DNA from: Lolium rigidum
Taxonomy: Eukaryota; Streptophyta; Magnoliopsida; Poales; Poaceae
Direction: 5' to 3'
DNA length: 64,000 nt
NCBI RefSeq assembly: GCF_022539505.1
Contig: NC_061511.1
Location: 37,313,144-37,377,143, forward strand
Shown: one piece after another, positions 32,928 through 44,984 of the stretch
How positions within the stretch are numbered: the stretch's first letter is position 1
How the letters are laid out: the number at the start of each line of letters is the position of its first letter
Notes under the pieces: generated by a model
Told to the model about the DNA's origin: nothing
Database searches by the model: none
The model's input: the letters and a program-made list of their open reading frames with translations, nothing else
Program-made: the position numbers and the translations under genes

Positions 32928-33115
32928 ATGATAATTGTGTGCTAGAAATTTAATCTGTCGCACTCGTGACGACTATCTACCTGCGGATATCAATATATTT
33001 CCGCCGTTACTTACCTTGGTATCTGAATAAAATTAAGGCACTGCTTACTTATAAATGGAGGGAGTAATGTGTATGCACAGACATGCATCGGCCGGATAAG
33101 TTGACGCAAAATGAA
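32928..33115. repeat. Direct repeat R1 copy 2
   Basis: Partner of 29541-29735, about 88-90% alike by eye. It directly adjoins R2 copy 2 (33106-33363), whereas R1 copy 1 lies 430 bp beyond R2 copy 1. Confidence 0.85.
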
Positions 33116-33363
33116 GTGTGGCAGCCCAATTGACAAACTTTGTTTATTTTAGTTTTTTAGGGGAATTTTGCTTAATTTAGTTAATCAGTCTAACCACTCT
33201 ATTGTTGATTTTATTAGTACAGTAGAAATACATACACCACACGATCACACGGACCATAATTCAATAACCAGCAACATTTTGATAGTAGAGTACTAATTTA
33301 CTGGCGCCGATAAGTTTGAGCGTGCGGCGTCTGGGATAAACATAGCGAGGAGAATAGAACGAT
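33106..33363. repeat. Direct repeat R2 copy 2, with empty MULE site
   Basis: Uninterrupted paralogue of 25849-25957 plus 29006-29105. Reads CATAATTCAATAACCAGCAA across the point where copy 1 has the MULE. Ends in CTGGCGCCGATAAGTTTGAG and GGAGAATAGAACGATGGTA, just before the kinase 5' region. Confidence 0.82.
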
Positions 33364-33805
33364 GGTACTAGCACAAAAAAAGAAGATAAAAGACCACGTC
33401 ACCGAGCGCGGACGTGTCGAAGCGGGCAAACATGCGGCTCCTGTTTTCTCCCCAACCACAGCCGCCGCCTCTCCCTTTCTGGCCTGCCTTTCTTTCCTCT
33501 TGCCCGCCATTGATGGCCTTCTAGAAGCAGCACAAGTAGCACTCTCCCTTTCCCCGCCTCCACTCTCCATCGCTCGCTCGCCTTTCCGCTCGGTGGGAGG
33601 GAAAGTTGGAGAGGCCAGCGCACGAGCACCAGCACCAGCACGGCGAGGAAAAAGGAGGGCCGCAGGGAGACGCAAAGTTCCAGAGCGGCGCTCCTGGAGT
33701 TCCGATTCGGCTGCTCTGCTCAGCTCAGCTCGCTGATTTCTGTCCCTGCCGTTCTTGAGCTCCGACGACCGGATTCCACGGCCGCCGGATCGGTCGATCC
33801 GGTCC

Positions 33806-36377
33806 ATGGGGAACTGCTGGGGCTGGGGCGCCAAGATCAGCTCCGACACCACCTCCTCATCCTCGCCTTCAGGTGCCCCATCCCATCTCATCTCATCTCC
33901 GCCCCCGCCCCAAGATTCTCCTAATACTACTTAATCGTATACTTCCAGCACTAATCTGCGGCGCCCATCGATTACCCCCGATGCTGAAAAAGTTTCTTAC
34001 TTTGAGAAAAAAACATTAATAGGTTAATCTGTTAATCCAGTCGTTGATCACAGACTTAATTAGGACTGGCTCCGTCTCAAAAATGATTCTTTGTTTAGGA
34101 TTGGCTCCTACTAGCAAGCAATTTTCTTGTGCCCAACATGGCGGCAGCATGCCTGGTCGTTTCCCTCTCCGGTTCGTTTCTCAATTACTCAATCAATCAT
34201 TAGCAGCATGTGCTAGTTCTGCGCCCTGGACCTCTTCTCTGATTCTGGATGAATTAGGGTAAGCTTTTTTCTATTCCAATTTAACTGGGTTTAAGATAAA
34301 CAAAACTGTGAAAATTCACAAACTTAATTTGGCTCCTGCCGAAATTCAACCCCCTGCTTTAAAAAATATCTTCCCTGAGGGCAGAGTCTTCTTCTTGGAC
34401 TGTTCCATGTGTGTGGATCATGTCTTTCCTTAGTCCTTACAGAGCCTAGCTAGCTAGCAGAGGAAGCTTCCAGTGTAAATGCCACAGTTTACTTTGTCTG
34501 ACTTTTATTTCCAGAGTAGCATTAGACAGAGAGGGAAGCTCGAATTTTGCTGCTATATATACTTTTGGCTAAATCCCTTTTCTTCAATGTAATTGACTGT
34601 CCTGTGCTTGATGCTCAGTTTTCTTCTCCTGGGCTAAAATTAAAGAGGAAAAGTCGTAATTTAGCACGACCTAGTAACTTATCCATGATGAAACTTTTTG
34701 CTCTTCATTTTTAAGATTAATGGTACAAGGAGCAACTACCTATTATCTGCGCTAAAATGTGACCGAATCGTGTCTGATCTCTGCATGCCGTGTGGTTTTC
34801 AGGGACGAATTCCAGGTACGCTAGCAGGAATGGGGCAGCCTTGAGCAACTCCGGCAGCTATGCCTCGGTTGCGTCGGTGCCACGCAGCGAGGGCGAGATT
34901 CTCGAGTCGGCGAATGTCAAGGCCTTTGCCTTCAGTGAGCTCAGGACCGCCACGAGAAACTTCCGGCCGGACAGTGTGCTGGGCGAGGGAGGGTTTGGGT
35001 CAGTCTTCAAGGGGTGGATCGATGAGAATACCCTTGCACCGACTAAGCCGGGCACCGGGATGGTCATTGCCGTCAAGAAGCTTAACCAGGAAGGCTATCA
35101 GGGCCATAGGGAATGGCTGGTTAGTGACAAATTCCTCCCTTGGCAATGGAATTTTCTGTTTATTTCAGTTTTGCACTTGTGTATAACTTGCTGTTCGTTT
35201 GGGGCGCATGCAGGCTGAAGTGAATTACCTTGGACAACTATCACACCCGAATCTTGTGAAGCTCGTCGGGTACTGTGTCGAAGATGAACAACGGCTTCTC
35301 GTGTACGAGTTCATGCCTCGTGGGAGTTTAGAGAATCATCTCTTTAGGAGTAAGTGCCTGGCCTATTAATCTTCTTATTTGGTGGTGTTCCAGTTTTGAA
35401 GGAATGATGCTAAAGTGTTCCAACATTCAGGGAGTTCACATTTCCAGCCCATCTCCTGGAACCTTCGGATGAAAATTGCACACGGAGCGGCGAAAGGGCT
35501 TGCGTTTCTCCACAGCGACATGGCCAAAGTCATCTACCGTGATTTCAAAACCTCGAATATCCTACTAGATGCGGTATGTATATGCATAGTCTTCAAACAT
35601 ATTTTTCCTTTACGTCCACAAAATATCTCGATCTGTCAAGCAGAATAGTCACAATATTTCTTCTTCAGAACTATGACGCAAAGCTCTCAGATTTTGGGCT
35701 GGCAAAGGACGGGCCGACTGGTGACAAGAGCCACGTGTCCACAAGGGTGATGGGGACATATGGGTATGCCGCACCAGAATACCTTGCAACAGGTAGGTTG
35801 GCCATTCCACTTTCGGAATCCTCGTATACACAAATTTGTTGCTGAAAATCTAACCGCACATACCAGAATCATGATTGCATTTGTCACTCCTGTCACGTCA
35901 TCGACCATGATGCTGAACTTAACTAAGTTTCTTGTGTGCATTTCATCAGGCCATCTTACCACCAAGAGTGACGTGTTCAGCTTCGGCGTGGTCCTCCTGG
36001 AGATGCTGTCAGGGCGGCGCGCGGTTGACAAGAACCGCCCGAACGGCGAGCATAACCTGGTGGAATGGGCGAGGCCATACCTGACGAGCAAGCGGCGCAT
36101 CTTCCGCGTCCTGGATGCCCGGCTGGGCGGGCAGTACTCCCTCGCCAAGGCCCAGAAGGCCGCATCGCTGGCGCTGCAGTGCCTCTCCGTGGATCCCAGG
36201 CACAGGCCAACCATGGAGCAGGTTATCACTGTGCTGGAGCAGCTGCATGATGCCGAGGGAGGGAGCAGCCCTCGCCCCCAGCTGCAGAGGAAGCCGAGCA
36301 GCAACCGGAGCCTGGCTGGCTCGAGATCGTCATCCACAAAGGGGAGTAACAAGCCTGCTTCGCCGAGACCGGCTTGA
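33806..36377 (+). CDS. Receptor-like cytoplasmic kinase, subfamily VII (PBL/APK1-like), six exons, 404 aa
   Basis: Exons: 33806-33872, 34803-35119, 35214-35349, 35431-35573, 35669-35792, 35950-36377. GT/AG introns and phases give one 1215-base frame. MGNCWGWG provides Gly2 for N-myristoylation and Cys4 for palmitoylation, so the protein should sit on the inner plasma membrane. Kinase motifs: [12 protein letters not shown] (82-93), VIAVKK (Lys114), [12 protein letters not shown] (Asp211), [10 protein letters not shown] (Asp229), and the activation segment [22 protein letters not shown] ([19 protein letters not shown]). These are hallmarks of RLCK-VII kinases, which relay signals from pattern-recognition receptors and WAK/receptor kinases. 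The C-terminal tail (about 360-404) is Ser/Arg/Lys-rich. No RNA or promoter box was recognised upstream; the 5' leader from about 33400 is GC-rich. Confidence 0.93.
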
Positions 36378-37039
36378 TCAGTCGAGTTAGATGATAGCAA
36401 GGTAATAGAGAGGTGTTTTGAGGTGTAACATAATATATGGTAGGCTCATTAGAGGTGATCTGTGAAGAGGCAGCTGATCTTTTGTGTGCTTGTATTTAGG
36501 AACAGCTCCTAGTGTTGGCATGTACAGGTTGTATCCAGTTTTAGCTAGTTTGTATGTATGTAGTTCTTTTTGTCTATGCTCGCTTTGGTGGCTTTTAATT
36601 CTGTGGTGCAGAGGTTTTGTTGACGGCCTCCGATTTTTTTTTTTGGCTAGATGCATCATGTTAGGCCAAACTCTTGTAAGATGAATATATGGATAATGTA
36701 CCCACATGCTTGTCAGTTCATTCATCAGAACTGATTCAGCAATTGTACTCTTCGTAAGGTGAATTAGTATGTTAGCAAAGCATGCCCTGGTTTCCGTGGT
36801 TGTTTAAGTTGGTTATGGTGACCATTTCTCCTAGATAGTGTATGTTCTAGAGAATGCTAGGAAATCAACTTACTCCACGTGTGCTGCCAACTCAGCACTT
36901 ACAAATAGGCCTCTCTAGTCAAATTTGTAATCAAAACTGTATACTCCACAATGTGGAGCTGCTCTGCCTTAGACTTGGTATTTTTCTAAAAAATAGCAAT
37001 TTTTTTTTGCTTAAACTTGGTATTGTTCTAGAGAATTTT

Positions 37040-38365
37040 TTTTGCTCTTTCCGAATCTTTCCAAACAATACAGGAGTAATAACCGCGCATCCCACCCACC
37101 TCACCTCACTTCATTCAATGCAGATACCTCACTTCAACTCAAAATCGACCCCGCCCTCTCCACATCCTCGACGGCGGCGAACTCCTCCTCGGCGCGGGCG
37201 ACCCTGACTGAGCCTCTTCTTCCCCAACGCCGGCGGATCTCGCCGCCACCCCGTCCTCCTTGGCGCTTGAGACCGCTCAGGACGACCCGCGCGCGCGACC
37301 ACCATGGATTCCGAGGTAACACTCGCACCTGCCGCCGCCCCACACCCCCCCCCCCCTCCATAGCCACGACCATAGCCAGAATGGAGGCTGCAGCTCCGGC
37401 GGAAGGCAAGCGGGCCGGCCACCAGCGGCCGGGATGCTAAGGCGAAGGCGACAAAGAAGGTGTTGTCCAAGGAGGAGAAAGGCGTCGAGGCCATGAAGCG
37501 TCGCGGCCGCCGCAAGAACCTGAAGGAGAGGAATGCAACGTCCGCCACCATGGACGTCGGTCAGGCGTGGCAGATGAAGATGAAAGTCGGCGTCGGGCAA
37601 GTAGGCCTCCATCCGACCTTAGCGGAGGCCTACATGCTCGTCAAGCGAGAGGTGATCACCGGCGTCGCTCCTCCGGCCTCTTCGGTGAGCTCGGTAAGTT
37701 CCCAGCTGCGCCCTGGAACTCCCGCTCACTTGCAGGTCCACCCGGCGTCGCAGTTCGCCTCCAGCGTGGCGCCGATGCAGTTCAACGGGGCGCCGGTTCC
37801 CGCCCTCAACCGGATGCCTAGAAGCGGTGAGTGGTGCCCGGGCGCGACACACAAGACGCGCCAGCTGCCGGAGGAGAGCATGCCTGTGCCCCGCATCCTG
37901 TTTGACGAAATGGCACCACCTGCCCCGACGATGGCCTCCTTTTGGACTTCATTTGTTGTTCAGGCCTTGTTGTGCCCTTTTGGACTCCACTTTGCGCCGT
38001 ACCATATGCAAAGTGTGATGAACTTATTTCGGACCTCAATTTGCCGTAATTTGAGAGGCTTCAAATTGGTGCAAATTTGAGCTAATTTAAGGCTACAACC
38101 TCTTTTCCAAATTTTCTGAAACTAAACTGACTAGCATCGGAAGTGCGTCGGCCCGACGAAAACAACGAGAACGCGCGCCTGAGAAGACGCATCGATGCAG
38201 GGTCGCTGTCAGGCCGGCCCGACGAAACGTCCGCCAGACGCGAGCGGACACTTACCGCGTCCGCGCAGCGTCCGTAGAGACGCATCTGAGACGTATATTT
38301 GGGCTAGATTACCTCACCGCGGATGACCCGCGGCTCAGGTCGCGCCTTGGAGATGCGCGAACGAG
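37040..38365 (+). mobile_element. PIF/Harbinger-type remnant with ORF1-like fragment
   Basis: The right end (about 38130-38357) has the GACGCATC/CGTCCGCG word pattern and CCTTGGAGATGCGC, a degenerate PIF/Harbinger terminus. The 206-codon frame at 37460-38080 starts KEEKGVEAMKRRGRRKNLKE and then loses recognisable similarity; an upstream ATG at 37303 followed by GTAACA may be a first exon. Comparable segments are at 2279-3170 and 31191-32846. No transposase. Confidence 0.5.
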
Positions 38366-38632
38366 TGGGACAAAGGGTGATTTGAGTACCTGTCCACGCG
38401 TGCTCTGGGTTGGCTAGCCGCGCCGCGCACGGCCCCACCTCTCACTCTCAGCTATCACTTCACTTCACTTCACTCTGAGCTAGGCTAATTTTACTCCAAC
38501 GGGTCGAACGAGGGGAATAGCCAAGCCGCATTCCAAATCCACCACGCCGCCCGGCGCTAGGCCTTCCATTTCTTCCTCCTCGACGCCGGCTGCCGCGCGC
38601 GCCACCACTTTCCAGATCTGCCGGGGAGGACC

Positions 38633-41600
38633 ATGCTCGGTCGCTCGCTCGCCTGCCCGAGGCGAGGTACGATGGCCCCTTCTCCTCCACCTCCTCGGGT
38701 GCCTGCGTCAGCCACCACCATCGACGGCCTCGACGACGGCACCATCGGTGAGATCTTGCTCCGCCTCCCTTCCTCGGCGTCCTTAGCGCGCGCCGTGCTC
38801 GCCTGCCGCCGCTGGGGCCGTATCGCCTCCTCTGTCCTCTCCGGCTTCCGCGACCGCCACCCGTCGTCGCCTTTCATGGGCATCTTCGTCTCGGATGGGG
38901 GCCACGAGTCTTTGCCGCGGCCCTTCTTCCTCCCAGCATGCTCCGATGTCCCCGGGAGCGACATCGACGCCCACCGGGACATCGCCGCCGTCACACGCAA
39001 GGGTGACTTCACGCTCGCAAGGCTCGACAATGGCCACCGGTGGCGCCTCCGGGACTGCCGCAATGGCGTCCTACTCCTCTCCCGGGACAACCATAGTTCC
39101 CTGTGGGTCTACAGCCCACTCTCCGGGGGCCAGCCCGTGCCGATTCAGCCCCGTCCGGATGATGCCAACGTTGAGGGGGAGTTTTTGGCACACTGCTTGC
39201 TCGACGGCACAGTGCCGCAATGTGGCCAGCGGTTAGCCGTCGACTGCTTCCGTGTGGTATCCGTGCAGCAGCGCCGCCATCGCCGGGAGTTCCGAGCTGT
39301 GGAGTACGACTCCGGCACTCGCGAGTGGAAGCGCCACCCGTGGGCTAGTCCTCCGTTGGGGAATGGTAAGCTGCCGAAATGGGGCTTGATGCCAATGTAT
39401 GCCGCGAGCCGCATATTCTGGCAGTATGATGACGCTTCCCTGCTCGTGCTCAATACACGCGTCATGGTTTTCTCGCTGTGCCATCTCCCATGGAAGACAA
39501 TCTCTCAAGGGTATTCGATAGGAGAGATCGAGGATGGCACAGGCTCCGTTCAAGAAAAAAAGGATGGCAAGGGCTACCTCGTGTGCCTTCAAGGCCTGGT
39601 TGGCTGGGCCGCCATCCCTAGGTTGCAAGTTTGGGAACTTGATGCCGATAATGCGTTGCTCGAGTTCAACTTCAAGGAGGAAGTCCCCATGATCAAAGTG
39701 CTTGGCATACCTTATTCTACCAGAGTGTGTGATGTCTGCACGGTGACCAATGGGCTAGCGGTACTGACCTACCGCCGCGGCCCTCACTTTGTGGTGGACT
39801 TGCAGAAGATGAGCCTGCTGGTCAAGTTTCAGTTTTCTGGATGGGGTTACCCATACCAAATGTCATGGCCACCAACTACCAATTCAGGATCCACACCTCC
39901 TCCAGAAGATACAGGCATAGGTATCATTTCTTTTTTCATGCAAGACTTTGTGGTCAGTAGCTGGTAATATACGCTGTCCTGATCTATCTTCCTTGTCTTA
40001 TTTTCCCCTTGTGGCATTAGACCTGGATGATGGCAGTGCTATGATTCAGCCTGTGGAGACGGTTATTTCTTCAGATAATTCTGAAACAACGCTGGGGCAC
40101 CTGGATGAGCAAATGCCTTCACCATCAAGGTAAAATTAACTATGTCAAATCAAACTTAATGTTATTAGCTGCTAGAAAGGAGCTTCGTAAGCTTTTCATT
40201 TTCTAGGCTTATTCTTTAAGATAATTAAACCTGCTTGATATTATTATTAATTATAATTTAATGAAATAGAATCATCTGACTTGGGCTTGATGTTAATAAA
40301 GCTATGCCATGGATGTTTGTATACATTTTGGATAGTGAAGTTAGAATGTACTTAATTGTATACTAGTGCTGATTGCCGGCATAGCTTATGTTCCTAGTAT
40401 TAATCTATTTCGGACAGGCACCAATCAACTTTTACTCTCGGCTTTGTGATGATTTGAAATAATCTGCACAAATAAAACTTACGCCACAATAGTAGTGTCT
40501 GTTACCGTAGATTGTTATCTAGATGCTCAATTTCCTTATTAATTTTGTACATATAAGTGTACCATTTAATGACGTATGTTCTTACAATTCAAAAACTGAG
40601 CCTATCCATCTTGCAGCTGCAGTAATTCTCTTGTGGTTTTTTTTTTATAGATATGGGAGCATGGCCCCGGCCTCTGCATCAATCGATGCACACAGCTGCA
40701 GTAATTCTCTTGTGGTTGAGTCTGAGATAATCTCCACAACCATGGTGCGGAAAAATAATCCGACAGATCAGTGTCAGAAGAGTTCAATCGGGCAGCTGGC
40801 AACAACAGAACATAAGCCTCTGAACAAAGATGCATCGAACTGTCCACAGCAGGGTGACCTTCCTAGGAGACCAAGAAGGAAGGGTAAGTGCACCAACTGT
40901 TATGCGGCTGAGCACAGAAAAACAAAACTTTAATGGTCCTTCAACTTCATGCAGAAGCAGCTCATCCCATGGGTGCTAGGACTCGCTCAAGTCATGTTGT
41001 CCAATGCCGGAACAGTTCAATGGGGCGGCCGGCAACAACGGAGAAGCCTCTATGCAAAGTATAGTTGTTTCTTTCTTGCTATCATTGATTTCTTACTAAT
41101 GCGAGGTGTACATACTTCTTAGCATTTTATAGGAAACTGCAATATAAACCGCAAACCTTTTTAAAAATTCTCGGCAACTTTAAATTTCAGAGAAACAATT
41201 TGGTCAGAGTAGACAACCTGACAGATGAAGAGCCTGGTGGCCAGAGGAAGAAGCTGAAAACAAAAGCAACAAGCAATGCTTGTCCTGAAGAGCTAGTTCA
41301 GCACATTCCTTCACCATCAAGGTAAAAGGAACTATGCTAATCCAACTGTGTGTTAGTAGCTGTTGGAAAAGGGCTTCATAAGCATTTCGTTTTCTAATTG
41401 TATTTTTTGAGATGATTAAACCTTCTTAATTTTAATTTAATGAAATCAATTCACCTGGCTTAGGCATGTGAAGTTAATTGCATATAGTGCTGATTGCTGG
41501 AATAGCTTATATTCCTAGTATTAATCTCTTTTGGACAAGCAATGATGCTTGTACTAACATAATCTGCACACATAGAACTTATTTCGCAACACTTGTGTTT

Positions 41601-42942
41601 GTTACTCTCTGTTTGGGATTATAGGGCCGGAGGCCATTTTCTGTTTGTTAAACATTATAAGGAGGAGAGTTAATTAAGCCTCGCTACATGCGCTGCATCT
41701 CACCCCTCCACTTTTTTCTCACTCGCTGGTTGGGTTTTTGCCTTTTCTCCCATGCCATGTCAAAAAGAAGCCAATGCATGCACAAACTACGGGCTAACTA
41801 TTGTCCAAGGTAAGAAAAGAGAAATTATCCTAAATGTAATTGATTGCACACAAAAATCTAGCACCAATAGAAATTTACCTTGGTCCTCTCAAAATTGGCC
41901 CTCCGGCCCTATAATCCCATACGGAGGTAGTAATTCTTACATAGATTCCTATCTAGATGCTCAATTTCCTTATTGAATTTGCACATGGAAAAATGCTCCA
42001 TTTAATGGAGCCTATTCTTACATTTAATTTTTTTTGAGAATATCTATCTTGCAGCTGTAATCCAACCACAGTGCATCAAAATAATCCAACAGTTCCATTC
42101 GGGAACATTTCAATGCGACAGAAGGCAACAACACAGCATGCAAGGACCAATAATGCGAAAACCAATCTGCATGTTGAGGTAAACACATAACAAGCACTCC
42201 CATACCGCATAATTTACTGCTAAAATGCGTGGCATTTTGTAGGATGGCAATGCGATGCTTGAATGCAACTCAAAGGGCTGCAAGAGAATGTTTACATTGG
42301 TGTGATTTGCAATTACATATGCTGTTCTTTGTTTTCATGGATTTCTATCACTGCAGTAAACTGTAAAACTGATTTGCATTTCATTCTCGGTAACTTTGAA
42401 ATTCAGATATCCACTCTGACCAGACATCGTAGGGAAGTCCATAAGAACGGTAAATGTATCCCATGTGGACGGTGCGACATGAAGTTTACAAGAACAGAGA
42501 ATCTTAAAAGTCATTTTGAAGAATGCATAACTCGATGGCGACCTGTCTATTCAAAGGGTGCACTGAGGAGTTTCCTGACAAGCATGCTAGGAAGACTCAT
42601 GAAAAATCTAACCAGCATGTTGATGTAAGCGCCAAACCAAACACTCCCATACCACATAATTTACGTCCTGTACAAATGGCTTCCTCTTTTGGATTATTTT
42701 TTCTCAAATGCATGTGATTTTGTAGGATGGAACTAAGAAGATCAAATGCCACTTCAAGGGCTGCCCGAGAAAATATCCATCGGTGTGATTTCTAATTATA
42801 TTTGTTGATTTTTTTTCTTGGATTTATTTCTCCAAAGTAAATTGCAAACTGCCATGTTTTTCATTCTCCACTCTTTGAATTTCAGATGCAAAAACAAAAC
42901 TGGCATTATACGATATCTCATAAGAGCCCGGGAGTCCAATAA
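38633..42942 (+). CDS. F-box protein with C-terminal C2H2 zinc fingers, ten exons, one frameshift in exon 8
   Basis: Exons: 38633-39920, 40021-40129, 40651-40883, 40955-41058, 41191-41321, 42055-42178, 42243-42299, 42407-42624, 42726-42782, 42886-42942. All have GT/AG introns and compatible phases, except that exon 8 is 218 bases where 219 would keep frame. About 792 codons if intact. An alternative start is the ATG at 38672 (MAPSPPPP). The F-box is at about 30-70 (DDGTIGEILLRLPSS, LARAVLACRRWGRI); F-box proteins link substrates to SCF ubiquitin ligase. The middle of exon 1 resembles the beta-propeller-like region of grass F-box families. Exons 2-6 are Ser/Thr/Lys-rich with a repeated motif. 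Exons 7-10 encode Cx4C-x12-Hx4H fingers. F-box plus C2H2 in one chain is unusual. The exon 1 call is firm; the joined 3' exons are inferred from splice phase and need transcript support. Confidence 0.7.
40130..40650 (+). repeat. Duplicated intron: intron 2 of the F-box gene matches intron 5 (41322-42054)
   Basis: Both follow an exon ending CCTTCACCATCAAG and share GTAAAA, TTAGTAGCTG-type, TTTCNTTTTCTA, TAATTTAATGAAAT, AGTGCTGATTGC, TAGTATTAATCT, and later ATCTAGATGCTCAATTTCCT and ATCTTGCAGCTG in the same order. The second copy is interrupted by a 326-bp MITE. This shows a tandem duplication covering exon end, intron and next exon start. Confidence 0.8.
41605..41930. mobile_element. Mariner-type MITE, 326 bp, in F-box gene intron 5
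   Basis: TA at 41603-41604 and 41931-41932. Ends CTCTCTGTTTGGGATTATAG and CTACCTCCGTATGGGATTAT (reversed) are inverted repeats that continue through AGGGCCGGAGG. It is missing from the duplicated intron 2, which gives an approximate empty site near 40505. Confidence 0.82.
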
Positions 42943-44600
42943 AGGAGAAGATAGAGGTATAGATGGCCTTATACCAATATGTTGGAGAGGCAGCATTGTG
43001 GTCTGCAGAAGCCTGAATATTTTGTTCTTGCGCAGTATGTTTGCACATGTTATATCAATGCGGTTGGAAGAATCCTTACAGTGGTCTTTTGTGTATAAAT
43101 TTCATGTTTACCAGAATACCAGTTGTAGGAGTACTTGCAGTAGTTTTTTGTGTACCTACAGGTCATGATTAGAGCATGTGTCCAATTTCTTCCCTTATAT
43201 GCAGACTCTGTGCAACCACTGTGCTGCTGGTGCACAAACTACAGGTTGAAGCCGACCAATGTTCGGAATTGATATGGTTCTGCCACTAACGTTCATTGAC
43301 TGCACCATTCTACTTCTCTAGGAGGCTCCTTGGTTGGCCTGAACCTCTATGAAGGTTTCCAAATCTGTTGCGGTTGAGTGAGGCACCTGACGGTAAGTGG
43401 ATTGTGGTAAATCCTGGACTTTGTTCAAGTTACGTGCTTCGTGAAGATACCTTGACGTTGCGAAGATGCGGATTTTTCATTCATTGAGTACAGGCTATAG
43501 ATCCTTGGAATTTTTCTGTAGCTTTTGTATATGCTGGGTTTAATCCAGAGGTGAAGAGGTGTTATTTTTCTGTTTCGCCGATTACACCGGGGCGCTTTTA
43601 CAGTACCCCAAAATGAATATGGACTGTCCAGTTATCCTAATCCAACGATCAATCTTACATGGTACTCTATCGTCTCCCTTTCGGAGTACCATCTCACAAA
43701 ACAGAGGAGTACCTCAACATTAGGGGTAAAAACGTAATCAAGAAAATCTTATTCTATGTGTTTCACCAATCTGTAATTTTGTTTTGAATTTATCCAAGGA
43801 AGTATACGTATGGAGTTGCTGGGGACATGAGTTGTAGATTCGTGTTGGAGCCATTACACTGTACATGGCCGGCCGTTTCCGGCGAGCAGCGACCTAGTAA
43901 CATGGCCAGCCCGGCCGGAGGAGGCGAGGACTCCAGCCAGCGGCAAGCCGCGCCGGAGAAGTCACGCCGACAGGAGCTGGGGAGTAGGAGATCATTGGCG
44001 TGCTACGTACTGCTGCTCTAGCTCATCACAATGAAGTTGAAATTCTTAATCGACGCTATTTTTGATTAATTAATGACGATTCTGTTCATTGCTACTAGAT
44101 TGCCGTACTCCATTGGCGGCTCAGTCCTCGTGAGGACTGAAACTTTCATGCGTCCTCAAGGGTGAGCTAGGCATACTCCTTTTGATATTCCTGCTACACA
44201 CCTATGCCCCTTGGGATGGGCATCGATGTGAGAAAGAATTTTTAGTCCCAACGGTTAAGCAGCAGGATTGGTGGCTCCTCACCTTCCTCCAAACTCCATG
44301 GTGAACGCTGACAAGAGCTTTTTTTAACTATCTGAATAGGTCCTATTGCTCGTCATCTGCTATTCGGAGTTTTGGATAGCTAAATTTCTGTGGAATTGTA
44401 CTCTTTTTATGCATTTTTTTGCAGGCAGGCCACTGCCACAGATCCAACTAAATTAATTAATTTTTAGGTAACATGCATATAATGCACAACTTTAAATTAA
44501 TTAAGCCACAACCATAGTTCAAGATTTTACAACACATCATCAACACCAAACTCGAACCTAGAGAACCACATACAGTTACGAGGATAGAACTCGAACAAGT
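42943..44600. other. 3' flank of F-box gene; no further gene recognised
   Basis: Probably 3' UTR to about 43540, then intergenic. A 64-codon ORF at 43827 (MSCRFVLEPLHC) has no known motif. Confidence 0.45.
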
Positions 44601-44609
44601 CAGGACTAA

Positions 44610-44855
44610 GACTAGTCATATCGGGTAGTAACATAGGGTAGTAACATATACCTTCATAGTGGATAGTTACATATTGGTATCATGCATGTTATATTTATTA
44701 GATTGTAGACCCATCTTGTTTTGAGAAGTGCGATGTTAAAATAACATAGCTAGTTACCACATCACTCTCTTTCTTCATTTATTATCATGCCATGTCATCA
44801 AAATGCTTTGGAGTGTGTGATGTTACTACCTATGATACTACCACTATGAGTAATC
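44610..44855. mobile_element. Tourist (PIF/Harbinger) MITE, 246 bp
   Basis: TAA target duplication at 44607-44609 and 44856-44858. Ends GACTAGTCATATCGGGTAGT and GATTACTCATAGTGGTAGTA (reversed) pair, followed by ATAGGTAGTAACAT-type inner arms. Matches the common grass Tourist pattern of repeated GTAGTAACAT words. Confidence 0.8.
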
Positions 44856-44873
44856 TAAGAAACAGAACGGTAC

Positions 44874-44971
44874 AATAAATGCTACAACCCTTAAGGAGCC
44901 AAGGACGCAGGGGGTACAGGTTAATAAATGCTACAACCCTTAAGCAGCCAAGGACGCAGGGGGTATAGGTT
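44874..44971. repeat. 49-bp tandem duplication
   Basis: AATAAATGCTACAACCCTTA followed by GAGCCAAGGACGCAGGGGGT recurs at 44874 and 44923 with two or three changes. It lies at the 3' side of the degenerate LINE fragment. Confidence 0.85.
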
Positions 44972-44984
44972 TCATTGAAGAAAG

